From NCBI GenBank assembly GCA_002901265.1, contig PPHI01000046.1, positions 1 to 64,000 on the forward strand: 64,000 nucleotides of DNA. Reading direction: 5' to 3'. The notes beneath the pieces are model-generated. The model did not search any database and was not told the DNA's origin. It saw nothing but the letters and a program-made list of their open reading frames with translations. The DNA comes from Rhodopirellula baltica. GTDB taxonomy: Bacteria; Planctomycetota; Planctomycetia; Pirellulales; Pirellulaceae. The position numbers and the translations under genes were made by a program. Shown in pieces: positions 1 through 9,843 of the stretch; within the stretch, counting starts at the first letter, position 1; each line of letters begins with the position of its first letter.

Positions 1-668
<668 letters not shown>

Positions 669-781
669 CGATATCCCGCACTCATGATCCTGTCATGACT
701 CCGATTCGATCGCTAGTCCCGTAAGGACTGCCATTACCAAACAACCGACGGCATGCTGGGCGAAATATCTCTCATGCCGTC

Positions 782-891
782 TTTTGGCGACCATATCGGA
801 AAGGTCCCACCTGTTCCCATCCCGAACACAGCAGTTAAGCTTTCCGAGCCGATGATAGTGCCCACCAGCGTGAAAGTAGGTCTCGCCATTT
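782..891 (+). rRNA. rrf: 5S ribosomal RNA
   Basis: It lies about 110 nt downstream of 23S and contains the typical 5S core GGTCCCACCTGTTCCCATCC followed by CCGAACACAG and GTAGGTCTCGCCA. The ends TGGCGA (785-790) and TCGCCA (883-888) pair as helix I. The exact termini are inferred from that helix. Confidence 0.95.
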
Positions 892-895
892 TTTT

Positions 896-932
896 AAAAG
901 CCCTTTGGTTCTTCGAACCAAAGGGCTTTTTT
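896..932 (+). terminator. Factor-independent terminator of the rRNA operon
   Basis: A near-perfect hairpin directly follows 5S: AAAAGCCCTTTGGTT, a CTTCG loop, then AACCAAAGGGCTTTTTT. It has a stem of about 15 bp and a U-tract on the plus strand. Position and structure fit an rRNA operon terminator. Confidence 0.93.
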
Positions 933-980
933 ATGCGCTGAATGTAGTGGGAATTGACGCAAGCAGGCGGGGCGCGGGCC

Positions 981-1420
981 GAGGATCGCCTAAAGGCTAG
1001 ACTCCAGCGCGCATCCGATTAGCCGTTACGCGCTAGCGTCGGTTTCGTGCCGGTTCTCCGCTCGGATTCGGCTAGCGGCGTCGATCTGGCAAAGGCCTCG
1101 AAGGAGACGGGGGTCCGTGTGGTTTTGTGAAACGTGTAGTTGTCGCTCGCGATGTCTCTCAATGGTCTCAGAGTCTCGGGGAACCGAGAATCGCCTCAAG
1201 GCGAGACACCAGCGCGCATCCGGTTAGCCGTTACGCGCTAGCGTCGGTTCCGTCCCGGTTCTCCGCTCTGATTCGGCAACCGGCGTCGATCTCGCTAAGG
1301 CCTCGAAGGAGACGGGAGTCCGTGTGGTTTTGTGAAACGTGTAGTCGTCGCTCGCGATGTCTCTCAATGGTCTCAGAGCCTCGGGGAACCGGGAATCCCC
1401 TCAAGGCGAGACACCAGCGA
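981..1420. repeat. 205-bp tandem repeat, two full copies plus a partial third
   Basis: Copy 1 spans 981-1185, copy 2 spans 1186-1390 and a 30-base third copy spans 1391-1420. The period is exactly 205 bases. The copies match at most positions by eye, with scattered substitutions and no indels. Each unit contains the segments TTACGCGCTAGCGTCGG and GGCCTCGAAGGAGACGGG and a short palindrome of the form TCGCCT-CA-AGGCGA. Reading frames through it are probably accidental: a 129-residue plus-strand frame exists only because the period is not a multiple of three. No gene is recognised from 950 to 1512. Function unknown. Confidence 0.9.
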
Positions 1421-1512
1421 TTGGAGACTAGCCTTGAGGTGATTTTCGCTCGCTTCATTTTGCTTGGCAGTACGGCTCAACATCGGATGCAACCAAGCAA
1501 TTCGGATGCACG

Positions 1513-1593
1513 ATGAAGGAGCTGGTGAGAATAGCTCTTGTTTCTATCGGGCTCGCGATTTACCTGGGCGGCAAAGTTTCTTTCGGGGTGTGA
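1513..1593 (+). CDS. Possible 26-residue hydrophobic peptide
   Basis: A short ATG frame encodes a peptide with a hydrophobic centre (IALVSIGLAIYLGG), as in a single membrane segment. An AAGGAG sequence overlaps its own first codons instead of lying upstream, which weakens the case. It lies just upstream of the large gene at 1626 and could be a leader peptide or chance. Not recognised as any family. Confidence 0.18.
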   Translation: MKELVRIALVSIGLAIYLGGKVSFGV

Positions 1594-1625
1594 GGTTCTA
1601 ATTGGCTTTGGGGGGCGTTAGGATC

Positions 1626-4265
1626 ATGAGACCGCATTATGCCACTGCCTTGCATTTTTTGATCAATATGCAACGTCGCTTGCCCCACCTGCCTTGTGCA
1701 CCTGCCTTTTTTGCCGCTTGGTTCCTTGCCATCTACGGCGTGGGCTGGGTCTCCTTGAATCACGCTGTGGCGCAGTCTCCGTCTGAGCAATCACCTGCGG
1801 GCATCACCATCATTCCTTCGATGGTGCAACGGGCATCGAGTAATCACTGGACGCCGTTGAAAGTCGTTGCGGTCAATCGCGGCTCACAAGATCGCAACGA
1901 ATTGATTTCTGTCTATGTTGATGGTGAACCAAAGGTTCAATTCGCTGCTGACGTGTGGGTTCCGGCCGGGAGCCAACGGCAGGCTTGGGTGCCGGTATTG
2001 GTGCCGCCTCAGACCGAGGTTGGGCGTGTCAACATTCCGATCACTTCGATGATGTTGCAGTCCGGGCCTGACGGCGAGACCTTGCGGCCGGATTGGACTG
2101 ACGCGGCCACCATTAAGCGTTCGCTGCTGCTGACGGAAGACGAAATCAACACCGGATTGATTTCAGATCCGCCAACGATTGATCTCGACGGAACGGAAGT
2201 CTATCGCATCGATCATTTGACCAAGTTGATTGATGTTGGCAGAACGTCTGCAATCCAAAACTCGATGGAGTTACCCAATATCGCGTTCAACGCGAACTTC
2301 CTTCCTGACACACACGGCGCACTTGATCAACTTGATCAAATCGTAATTGCAGGGAATTCCTTACGACACGATACGGCGGGGCTTTTGGCAGTCCGTCGAT
2401 GGCTGCGTCGCGGCGGGCGATTGTGGATCATGTTGGATCAGACGGACGAAGACATCGTTCGCGACCTTCTTGGCGACGATGCCGTGTTCGACATCGGTGA
2501 TTCGACAATGTTGAATCAATTTGAATTGCAGTCGTTCAATGCGGTCGGGTCAAACGACGCAGTTTCGGAAACGTGGGAATCCGAATCACCGGTTGAGTTC
2601 GTTCGCGTATTTACCAGTTCCGAAGATATCTCGAGTTCGATCGACGGATGGCCCGCGGCCTTCTGGCAATCAGTTGGTGATGGCGAAGTTCTCTTTACCA
2701 CGTTGGGCGGCGAAGGTTGGCTGAATTCGCAGCGCGGCCCAATGAACGGTTTCACGTACTTTTCACGTCGGCTTTTTGAACCGCATGTCGAACCCTTTGA
2801 CTCGGTCGCGGCGATGGCTCCATTGGTCAACGAACAGATCGGTTATCAAGTCCCGTCGCGTTCGACCGCCGCGTTCATGATGATTACAAACACAGTATTG
2901 ATCGCAGCTGGTGGTTTGTGGTGGATGCGTATGAAGCGTTTGGAGCGGCTCGCGATCTTGATCCCTGCGGTCGCGTTGTTGACCGGCGGTGCAATGCTAT
3001 GGATCGGCAAAAGTAACAGCGGCTCGATTCCGACCACGATCGCTTCCGGACAACTGGTGGTGATCAACGAGGCGACACAAGAAGCCGACATCCAATCCAC
3101 GTATGCCGTTTATTGCCAAGACGAAACGCCGGTCGAATTGTCATCGAAAGCAGACATCTTTGTCCAACCGTTGGAATGGGCAAGCAATCGAACCAAGCGT
3201 GCACAATGGTCGGGTTCAGGTGAGAATCGCTGGATCCAGCCTGAACAACCGCCGGGCACGGTAGAGAATTGGTTCTCGAATACGTCGATGTTTGTGACAA
3301 ACTCAACCAACACGTCTGACATCGGTTCCATGCCAACAATGCTTACGGGCTCGTTTAACGAGACCGGGTTTGTCGGGAATCTGGAACACGCCAGTTCGAT
3401 GAAACTGGAGGACGCTTTCCTGGCTAGCTTCCCAGCACCGAGTTGTAGCGCGAAAGTAGCGATGTCTGATAAGGATGCTGCCATCACAGTCGGCCCGGAT
3501 GCGGTTCTGACGGCGGGTCAGTTTGTCGACGCAACACTTCTTGATGACACGCAAACGCGAAGACAAGCACTTCTCCGTCAGCTTTTTGAATCTGGTGAGC
3601 AGAGTTTTTTGAAAGACGGTGTGCAATTGATGTTTTGGAGTGACCCACAGGACATTGGCATTGGTGTCTCCGAAGCGTTTGATCGGATCGGTACGTCTCT
3701 TGTGTCGATTCCAGTCAAACTCCGTGCTCCGGAACCTGGCACACGCGTGAGAATTCCGGCAACGTTCATCAAGACCGAATCGTTCACCAAGTCACGTGGG
3801 ATGTCGTCCCTATTCAACCCGCGGAATGGACAATGGCTGACGGATGTCACCAAATCAACCGAAACCGACTTGCTGTTTCGGTTGCCTCCGGAGCTGGGCG
3901 ACGTAGCGATCACACGCGTTAACGTTTCGATGCGTATCGCCGCGCCAGAACGGACTGTCGCAATCAAAGCCGTCCACGGCGACCAATCGACAACCGTTTT
4001 TGAAATCGATAGTCCAACGGGTTTGCAATCGTTTTCGATTGATGACGAATCCGTGCTTGATGCCAGTATCAACGGCGGCATCGTGTTAACACTCTCTGTC
4101 AGTTCGCCGATCGACGGTGCACCGGAAGCCGCGGATTCGGTTGTCATCTCACAGCAAACTCCTCAGACGAACGTGCCCCATCCGATCGTTGGTGAGATTG
4201 AAACAACGAACAAGACCTGGCAAGTCGATTCGTTCATTATCGATGTCGAAGGGGTCGCCAAGTAA
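1626..4265 (+). CDS. Membrane-anchored exoprotein of an ABC-2 transporter operon, function unknown
   Basis: The protein is about 879 residues from the ATG at 1626, which has a weak AGGA upstream. Another ATG at 1668 gives a cleaner signal peptide, and an in-frame TTG lies at 1602. The leader contains FFAAWFLAIYGVGW and a likely cleavage site at AVA-QS. A long exported domain follows, then two closely spaced membrane segments (DNA near 2871-3010), then a second large exported region. I recognise no enzyme motif. It is the first gene of a group with an ABC ATPase, a permease and a HEAT protein, with gaps from 57 nt down to overlap. By analogy with Gld-type ABC-2 systems it may be an exported partner of the transporter; this is inference. 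Confidence 0.88.
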   Translation: MRPHYATALHFLINMQRRLPHLPCAPAFFAAWFLAIYGVGWVSLNHAVAQSPSEQSPAGITIIPSMVQRASSNHWTPLKVVAVNRGSQDRNELISVYVDGEPKVQFAADVWVPAGSQRQAWVPVLVPPQTEVGRVNIPITSMMLQSGPDGETLRPDWTDAATIKRSLLLTEDEINTGLISDPPTIDLDGTEVYRIDHLTKLIDVGRTSAIQNSMELPNIAFNANFLPDTHGALDQLDQIVIAGNSLRHDTAGLLAVRRWLRRGGRLWIMLDQTDEDIVRDLLGDDAVFDIGDSTMLNQFELQSFNAVGSNDAVSETWESESPVEFVRVFTSSEDISSSIDGWPAAFWQSVGDGEVLFTTLGGEGWLNSQRGPMNGFTYFSRRLFEPHVEPFDSVAAMAPLVNEQIGYQVPSRSTAAFMMITNTVLIAAGGLWWMRMKRLERLAILIPAVALLTGGAMLWIGKSNSGSIPTTIASGQLVVINEATQEADIQSTYAVYCQDETPVELSSKADIFVQPLEWASNRTKRAQWSGSGENRWIQPEQPPGTVENWFSNTSMFVTNSTNTSDIGSMPTMLTGSFNETGFVGNLEHASSMKLEDAFLASFPAPSCSAKVAMSDKDAAITVGPDAVLTAGQFVDATLLDDTQTRRQALLRQLFESGEQSFLKDGVQLMFWSDPQDIGIGVSEAFDRIGTSLVSIPVKLRAPEPGTRVRIPATFIKTESFTKSRGMSSLFNPRNGQWLTDVTKSTETDLLFRLPPELGDVAITRVNVSMRIAAPERTVAIKAVHGDQSTTVFEIDSPTGLQSFSIDDESVLDASINGGIVLTLSVSSPIDGAPEAADSVVISQQTPQTNVPHPIVGEIETTNKTWQVDSFIIDVEGVAK

Positions 4266-4322
4266 ACGTTTTTGTCAGTGCCTCGATCATACGCTCCAAC
4301 CCGCTCTGTGAACTGATAGCCC

Positions 4323-5357
4323 GTGAATAAGCCTTCCCTCTCCAACGATGTTGTCGTCCAGACGCACGAGTTGACCAAACGCTACGACGAATTTACGGCC
4401 CTCGATTCGCTGTCGATTCAAGTCGGACGCGGTCAGATTCTAGGGTTCATCGGCCCCAATGGTGCTGGGAAGACGACCACGATCCGTATCCTGGTCGGAC
4501 TTTCGCGCCCGACAAGCGGTTCGGCGAGCATCGCCGGTGCGGACTGCGTGACCGAAGCTCGTAAAATCAAACGTCTGGTCGGCTACATGCCCGATGACTT
4601 TGGCAAGTACAACAACATGCGAGTCGGCGAGTACTTGGATTTTTTCGGAGCCGCCTACGGCATTGGCCGACGCAAGCGGATGTTGCGGATTGACGAAGTC
4701 TTAGAGATCGCGGGCGCGACGTACATGAAAGACTTGTTCGTCGACGCACTCAGCCGCGGGATGCAGCAACGCGTCGCCATTGCACGCACTCTGATGCATG
4801 ACCCCGAAGTGCTAATCCTGGACGAACCTGCCAACGGTTTGGACCCACAGGCCCGAATCGACATGCGAATCATGTTGCTTCGGTTGGCGGAGATGGGCAA
4901 GACATTGATCGTGACCAGCCATATTTTGCCGGAGCTCGCCCGCGTCTGTGACGTGGTGGCAATGATCACCAAAGGCAAACTGCGTGCGTTCGGAACGGTC
5001 GACGAAATCATGCGTGACATCAAACAGCGTCGCACGATGGAGATCCAACTGGTCGATTCGGCATCGGTCGATACGGTCACCGAATTGACAAACGCTTGGT
5101 TGAAAAACGGCAATGGTGAATCGACCGCCGAACCCGCGCATGCCGAAGCGATCGTGCGATTTTCGACAAGCCTTACGGACGCGGAACTGGCGCCGTTGTT
5201 GGGTCATTTGATCGAACGCCAGCAACTGATTTCACAATTCCGTGAAGTCCCGACTGACTTGGAAGACGCCTTCCTGTCTGTTGCCGGAAAAGGCGAAGAC
5301 GCACCGCTCGCAGATTCGCATCCGACACCGGCCGACAACGAAGCGGTTGAGGCATAA
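4323..5357 (+). CDS. ABC transporter ATP-binding protein (ABC-2 type)
   Basis: This 344-residue nucleotide-binding subunit powers a membrane transporter from the cytoplasmic side. Visible motifs are Walker A GPNGAGKTT, the signature LSRGMQQR (an LSGGQ variant), Walker B VLILDEP and the H-loop TSH. The C-terminal extension of about 100 residues after the catalytic core resembles the regulatory tails of ABC-2 type ATPases. The start is GTG at 4323. It ends 3 nt before the permease gene, so the two are almost certainly co-transcribed and form one transporter. The substrate cannot be read from the sequence. Confidence 0.95.
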   Translation: MNKPSLSNDVVVQTHELTKRYDEFTALDSLSIQVGRGQILGFIGPNGAGKTTTIRILVGLSRPTSGSASIAGADCVTEARKIKRLVGYMPDDFGKYNNMRVGEYLDFFGAAYGIGRRKRMLRIDEVLEIAGATYMKDLFVDALSRGMQQRVAIARTLMHDPEVLILDEPANGLDPQARIDMRIMLLRLAEMGKTLIVTSHILPELARVCDVVAMITKGKLRAFGTVDEIMRDIKQRRTMEIQLVDSASVDTVTELTNAWLKNGNGESTAEPAHAEAIVRFSTSLTDAELAPLLGHLIERQQLISQFREVPTDLEDAFLSVAGKGEDAPLADSHPTPADNEAVEA

Positions 5358-5360
5358 TCG

Positions 5361-7052
5361 ATGGCGACACACACCACCGCAATCGCAGAAGAGTCCGTTG
5401 TTAATCCGATCGCGAAACGAGAATTTTTGGGCATTCTGCGTTCGCCGAAAGCTTTCGGTGTGCTGCTTGGCCTGACACTGATTTTTTCAGTGGCTGTTTT
5501 GATCCGTTGGCCGAGTGCCGGAACGGTCGACCTGAGCGGTACGCAGTCGATTCAGGTATTCCGCATGTTCGGGTACGGACTGCTCGCAGGCGTCGTGTTC
5601 CTGATTCCAGCTTTCCCGGCGGTCTCCATCGTCAACGAAAAGAATGACGGAACCCTCGCGTTGCTGCTGAATTCGCCGCTGACACCGCTGAAAATCTATC
5701 TCGGCAAGCTTGCCGGGATACTGATGTTCTCGCTGCTGGTGTTGATGGCAAGCTTGCCCGGTGCCGCTGCTTGTTATGTGATGGGTGGCGTCGATCTGTA
5801 TTCAGGCATCGGTCGCTTCTATTTGTTGCTCGTCCTGCTGATCGTGCACTACGTGACATTGGCGATGTTGGTCAGCAGCTATGTTCACACGGCAGACGCC
5901 GGCGTCCGAATCACCTATACCGTCATCTTTATTACCGCCCTGTTGACGCTGTTGCCGGCAGCATTCTTTGTCGGCGACGCGGGCTTGATCGGTACCGCAG
6001 CCAACTACCTGCGAAGCTTGTCGCCGATTCCAGTTTTGACCGAACTGATGCAGCAATCCAGTCCCGGACAACGTGGACTGATCAGTCAGTCGACTTGGCC
6101 ACGTTTCGCATTGTTTGCCAGTGTCAGTAGCGTGGTTTGTGCGATGTGGACTTTGTCGCGTCTGAATTACCGTATTTTTGACCGGTCGCGGGCCCAAGGA
6201 GTCATGACCGAAGACCGCAGTACGGGAGAGCGTTTGATTCGCCGCTTGATGTACATCGTCGACCCGCAGCGACGTAAAGCGGGCATCCCCTGGTACCTCA
6301 ATCCAGTGATGGTCAAGGAATTTCGCTGTCGTCGATTTGGCAGATCTCAGTGGCTGTTCCGGTTGGTCGCGATCTCCGCCGTCCTGTCCGTCGCATTGAC
6401 CTTTGCCGCCGCAACAAGTGTGACCGCGTGGGGAACGGAAACGATCGGCGGACTGATGGTGATTCTGCAAGTGATCCTGATCGTCGTTTTAACACCCAGC
6501 TTGGCATCAGGCCTGATCAGCGGAGAACGAGACGGCAGCGGTTGGGAACTGTTGCGTTTGACGCCTTTGTCGGCCAGCAAAATCGTTCGGGGAAAGTTGC
6601 TGAGCGTGCTTTGGACACTGACCTTGGTCCTGTTTGCGACGCTACCGGGTTATCTGGTGATGATCTACATTCAGCCGCAAATGGTTGTGCAAATCAAATT
6701 GGTGCTGATCTGTTTGCTGCTGACGGTGATCTATACCCTTGCGGTCAGCGCCGCCGTCGGCAGCCTGTTCCGCACGACTGCCACGGCAACAACGGTCGCA
6801 TACATCATCGTGATCGCAATCTTCGTCACGCCCTTGCTGATCTGGCTCGGTCGCGATGCCCCGTTCGGCTACCAACTCGTCAATGCGGTCTTGATGACCA
6901 ACCCGGCATGTGCCGCATTGTCGATCATCAAGACGCCTGGGTTCGAGATCTATGATCTGTTGCCAGGAGCTTGGTGGATCTCTGGCACATTGTCTGTTCT
7001 TCTGTTTGGACTATTTGGATTTCAGGTATGGCGACTGACACGGCCCGTTTGA
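5361..7052 (+). CDS. ABC-2 type permease, duplicated two-half protein
   Basis: This 563-residue polytopic membrane protein is built of two similar halves. Each begins with a soluble N-P-x-x-x-K/R-E-F motif (NPIAKREF and NPVMVKEF). Each later has a segment between membrane spans of the form NEKNDGTLALLLNSPLTPLK or GERDGSGWELLRLTPLSASK, followed by a G-K-L motif. That pattern is typical of ABC-2 permeases, here fused in tandem, so a single polypeptide could supply both transmembrane domains. It pairs with the ATPase immediately upstream. Its 3' end overlaps the start of the HEAT-repeat gene by 25 nt. Confidence 0.93.
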   Translation: MATHTTAIAEESVVNPIAKREFLGILRSPKAFGVLLGLTLIFSVAVLIRWPSAGTVDLSGTQSIQVFRMFGYGLLAGVVFLIPAFPAVSIVNEKNDGTLALLLNSPLTPLKIYLGKLAGILMFSLLVLMASLPGAAACYVMGGVDLYSGIGRFYLLLVLLIVHYVTLAMLVSSYVHTADAGVRITYTVIFITALLTLLPAAFFVGDAGLIGTAANYLRSLSPIPVLTELMQQSSPGQRGLISQSTWPRFALFASVSSVVCAMWTLSRLNYRIFDRSRAQGVMTEDRSTGERLIRRLMYIVDPQRRKAGIPWYLNPVMVKEFRCRRFGRSQWLFRLVAISAVLSVALTFAAATSVTAWGTETIGGLMVILQVILIVVLTPSLASGLISGERDGSGWELLRLTPLSASKIVRGKLLSVLWTLTLVLFATLPGYLVMIYIQPQMVVQIKLVLICLLLTVIYTLAVSAAVGSLFRTTATATTVAYIIVIAIFVTPLLIWLGRDAPFGYQLVNAVLMTNPACAALSIIKTPGFEIYDLLPGAWWISGTLSVLLFGLFGFQVWRLTRPV

Positions 7053-8926
7053 AAAAGCCACTCTGGAAGTTTCGCCGCTACGCCGTCTGCGGGGCGCTGA
7101 TCAGTGCGTTAGGTGTTCCAGCTGTGAACGCGCAAGTTCCAGTTGTCAACACCCAACAGGACACACCCAATCCTGACGCGGCACAAGAAAACCTCTCACG
7201 ACAAGACGCTGTCTCATCACGGCTTCCAGAATCGATTTTGGAAGTCGACTATGTGATGTTTAACGACCCAAGCTACGACAATAATTCGCCGACGATCGAG
7301 ATCACATCGGAAGCGATTGATGTCTGGCTAACCGCGCTGAAACGCCCCGAGACACAATTGCGTAGGCAGATCGTCGATACCGTTTCTGTCGCCAAACGCC
7401 GCGAGATGCCAGGGATCGAGAGAACGATTCCGACACTGTTGGAACTGATTGCTGATGAGTCGCTGGACGTCACGGTGCGACGGTCATTGATTGGAGCGTT
7501 TAGCACGTTTGACGATCCTCAATATGGCCCATTGTTAGCCGAGCAATCACGAAAGTACGGCAGCCCAATCGCAACTCTTGCAGAGCCGGTGCTTGCGCGT
7601 TGGAAAGACGTGTCGATGGTCGATGATTGGGCGAAACGATTGGCGTCGCCCAACATCCGAACAACGGATCTGCGCATGGCGATTGATGGATTAGGGGCTG
7701 TAAAACATCAAGCGAGCGCCGACGCGATTCGATCCATCGTTTTTGATCAGCGTAAACCGGCATCCGTGCGACTGTGCGCGGCCGAAGCCCTGGGGCATAT
7801 CAAAGCGGAGGGCTTGGAAGCCGATGCGACTGAACTCGGAGATCAAACCGATGATCGAGTTGCCCCGTTACTCGCTGTCCGACTCTTGTCCGACCACACA
7901 TCACCGGAATCGATTGAGGTTCTGCGTGGTCTTGCCGAACGTGACTTTGGGATCGTAAAAGCGGCTGCGCTCAAGCGTTTGTACGATGTTGATCCGACAA
8001 ACGCAGTCGACTTGGCAAGAACGGCTGTGGGGCACCTGGATTTTGCAGTCCGCGACATCGCCTGCGAAATTTTGTTTGCTGTGAAGGATGAAGCAAATGT
8101 CGCTCCCTTGGCAGAACTTCTGCCAGATGAGAATCCAACACTTCGTCGAAAAGCCGCTTCGTACCTGTACCTGCTGGCGATTCAATCCGGCATGGTCGAC
8201 AAAGTGATTGCCGAGACCTCCGGAATCCTCGATCAAGATGACTGGCGTGGCTGCGAACAAGCGACGCGCGTCTTGGTCAGCCTTGATCACAAACCGGCCG
8301 GTGACCGTTTAGTCGATTTGATGCGGCACCCGCGTGGCGAAACCATGATCGCCGCGGGATGGGGCCTAAGGTTACTTCGCCAGAAACAACACCTCGGTGC
8401 AATGCTGGGCAGGGCGAATGAGATCTACGATGGTTTCGGTAGTAAGGAATTGAACACTGATTCGCCGGGAGTCCACGACCTGCAAACACAGCTCTTTTTG
8501 GCATTCGGGCAATTGGACTACACAGCCGCTGAATCGCTGATGCGGACTTACGTTCCTCGGAACTTGACGCTCGGTGACCGTGCCCGTGGTGCGGCGTGTT
8601 GGTCTTTGGGCATCATGCACGAGGGCGAAGTCGTCGACGAATTGGTTACCGAGATGATGGCTCGCCTGCGCGATACCAAAGCGTTGATCCCAGAATACGA
8701 CACCGTGCGTCAGATGTGTGCGACGAGCATGGGACGGATGAAAGCGGAACGTTCATTGCCAGCGTTGCGTGAATATGCGGCAATGGATCGTGTCGGACGA
8801 GCTTGCTTTTGGGCGATCGAACAAATTACCGGTGAACCGTCTCCGCCACCCGGCAAAGCCCCGATGATGAACTACCACGACTGGTTTCTTAAGCCAATCG
8901 ATACTGGCGAAAATTCGGCCGAGTGA
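7028..8926 (+). CDS. Exported HEAT-repeat protein
   Basis: The protein is about 632 residues from the ATG at 7028. A longer in-frame start at 6971 lies inside the permease gene and adds a non-signal-like leader, so I reject it. The N-terminus has a basic stretch (RLKKPLWKFRRYA), a hydrophobic core and VNAQ as the likely signal-peptidase site. Most of the rest is alpha-helical repeats with HEAT/PBS-like signatures such as RLCAAEALGHI and RDIACEILF. HEAT solenoids bind proteins, so a scaffold role next to the transporter is plausible. No catalytic motif is seen. Confidence 0.9.
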   Translation: MATDTARLKKPLWKFRRYAVCGALISALGVPAVNAQVPVVNTQQDTPNPDAAQENLSRQDAVSSRLPESILEVDYVMFNDPSYDNNSPTIEITSEAIDVWLTALKRPETQLRRQIVDTVSVAKRREMPGIERTIPTLLELIADESLDVTVRRSLIGAFSTFDDPQYGPLLAEQSRKYGSPIATLAEPVLARWKDVSMVDDWAKRLASPNIRTTDLRMAIDGLGAVKHQASADAIRSIVFDQRKPASVRLCAAEALGHIKAEGLEADATELGDQTDDRVAPLLAVRLLSDHTSPESIEVLRGLAERDFGIVKAAALKRLYDVDPTNAVDLARTAVGHLDFAVRDIACEILFAVKDEANVAPLAELLPDENPTLRRKAASYLYLLAIQSGMVDKVIAETSGILDQDDWRGCEQATRVLVSLDHKPAGDRLVDLMRHPRGETMIAAGWGLRLLRQKQHLGAMLGRANEIYDGFGSKELNTDSPGVHDLQTQLFLAFGQLDYTAAESLMRTYVPRNLTLGDRARGAACWSLGIMHEGEVVDELVTEMMARLRDTKALIPEYDTVRQMCATSMGRMKAERSLPALREYAAMDRVGRACFWAIEQITGEPSPPPGKAPMMNYHDWFLKPIDTGENSAE

Positions 8927-8961
8927 TTCATTGCGGCGATTCAGTGACGCAACGGTTCAGC

Positions 8962-9741
8962 CTAATTCGTGATCGGATTTGCTGCCGCACTGGGTCCAGA
9001 AACTGAAGGGAGCTGAACTTGCACGGGACGTTGCGTCTCGTTTTTCGCAAAGCAATACACGATCCGTTCCCCATCGAATTTGATCACGCCTGCTTTTTCG
9101 AGGCTTTCTTTCAGCTTCTTGATTTGCTTTGTCTCTAAATTGCGATCGAAACTATTGCGTAGCCAATTGGCAAGGCCGTCACGCCGAGACGGCCGACTGT
9201 CAGGATTGGCCTCCAGCCATCGTTTGACTTTGGCAATCAGTTGCGACATATCGTCTGCAGGTTTTGCCGGGACTTTGGGAACCGGCTTCGCGGGGCTGTT
9301 GATCGGGCTGGCTTCTGAAACGGGAACACTACCGCCCGCTGCTGAGATCAAAGGAGTTAGATCCTCGTGACGCCAGACACGTTGCTTTTGCCGATTCAAG
9401 TGATCGACTAGCGGATCGAATCCCTTGTCTTTCGAGATGATATGGAATCGCGACTTTGGTGAAGAATCCCAGAGTTTGCCGATGTAGTACGCGATATGGA
9501 AATCGAGTGCGTCTTGAGCTTGCCCTGAAATCTTCACGTACCGACCGGAGTCACCCAGAGACTGCATAGCGAAAGCAAAATCGAATTGGATGGCTGATTG
9601 GTTCGCTCCAACGAATACCAAGACGAAGTAGTTCTTTTGCCGAAGCTTTCGGAGCTGTTTCGGCTGAACGTTCTCAAAATCGATCAGCACGTAGCTTGGT
9701 GGATCTTGAATCTGGGATTCGGAACTGGTTGGCTTCGACAT
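8962..9741 (-). CDS. PIN/NYN-like domain protein with C-terminal winged-helix-like domain
   Basis: The protein is about 259 residues from the ATG at 9741; the in-frame extension to 9807 lacks domain signal. The N-terminal 150 residues carry YVLIDFENVQ, AQDALDFHIAYYIGKL and IISKDKGFDPLVDHL. These place conserved acidic residues as in PIN-like and NYN RNase folds. A Pro/Ala-rich linker follows, then about 65 residues that look like a small helix-turn-helix domain (VKRWLEANPDSRPSRRDGLA). The family suggests an RNA nuclease or RNA-binding role, not proven. It sits 102 nt downstream of a GIY-YIG nuclease gene on the same strand. Confidence 0.85.
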   Translation of the reverse strand: MSKPTSSESQIQDPPSYVLIDFENVQPKQLRKLRQKNYFVLVFVGANQSAIQFDFAFAMQSLGDSGRYVKISGQAQDALDFHIAYYIGKLWDSSPKSRFHIISKDKGFDPLVDHLNRQKQRVWRHEDLTPLISAAGGSVPVSEASPINSPAKPVPKVPAKPADDMSQLIAKVKRWLEANPDSRPSRRDGLANWLRNSFDRNLETKQIKKLKESLEKAGVIKFDGERIVYCFAKNETQRPVQVQLPSVSGPSAAANPITN

Positions 9742-9843
9742 ACCGATTGATTCAAAGTTAGCGGCCGCCTCATCGATCGACCGAGACACCGCAAAGAGAC
9801 ACTTCACCGCGGCGGCAAACCATGTGAGATGCCGAGGATTGGA

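Noticed and set aside
1127-1516. 129-residue plus-strand frame through the tandem repeat
   Set aside because: It is open only because the 205-base period shifts frame between copies; composition is Arg/Ser-rich, no RBS or domain, and it crosses both repeat copies.
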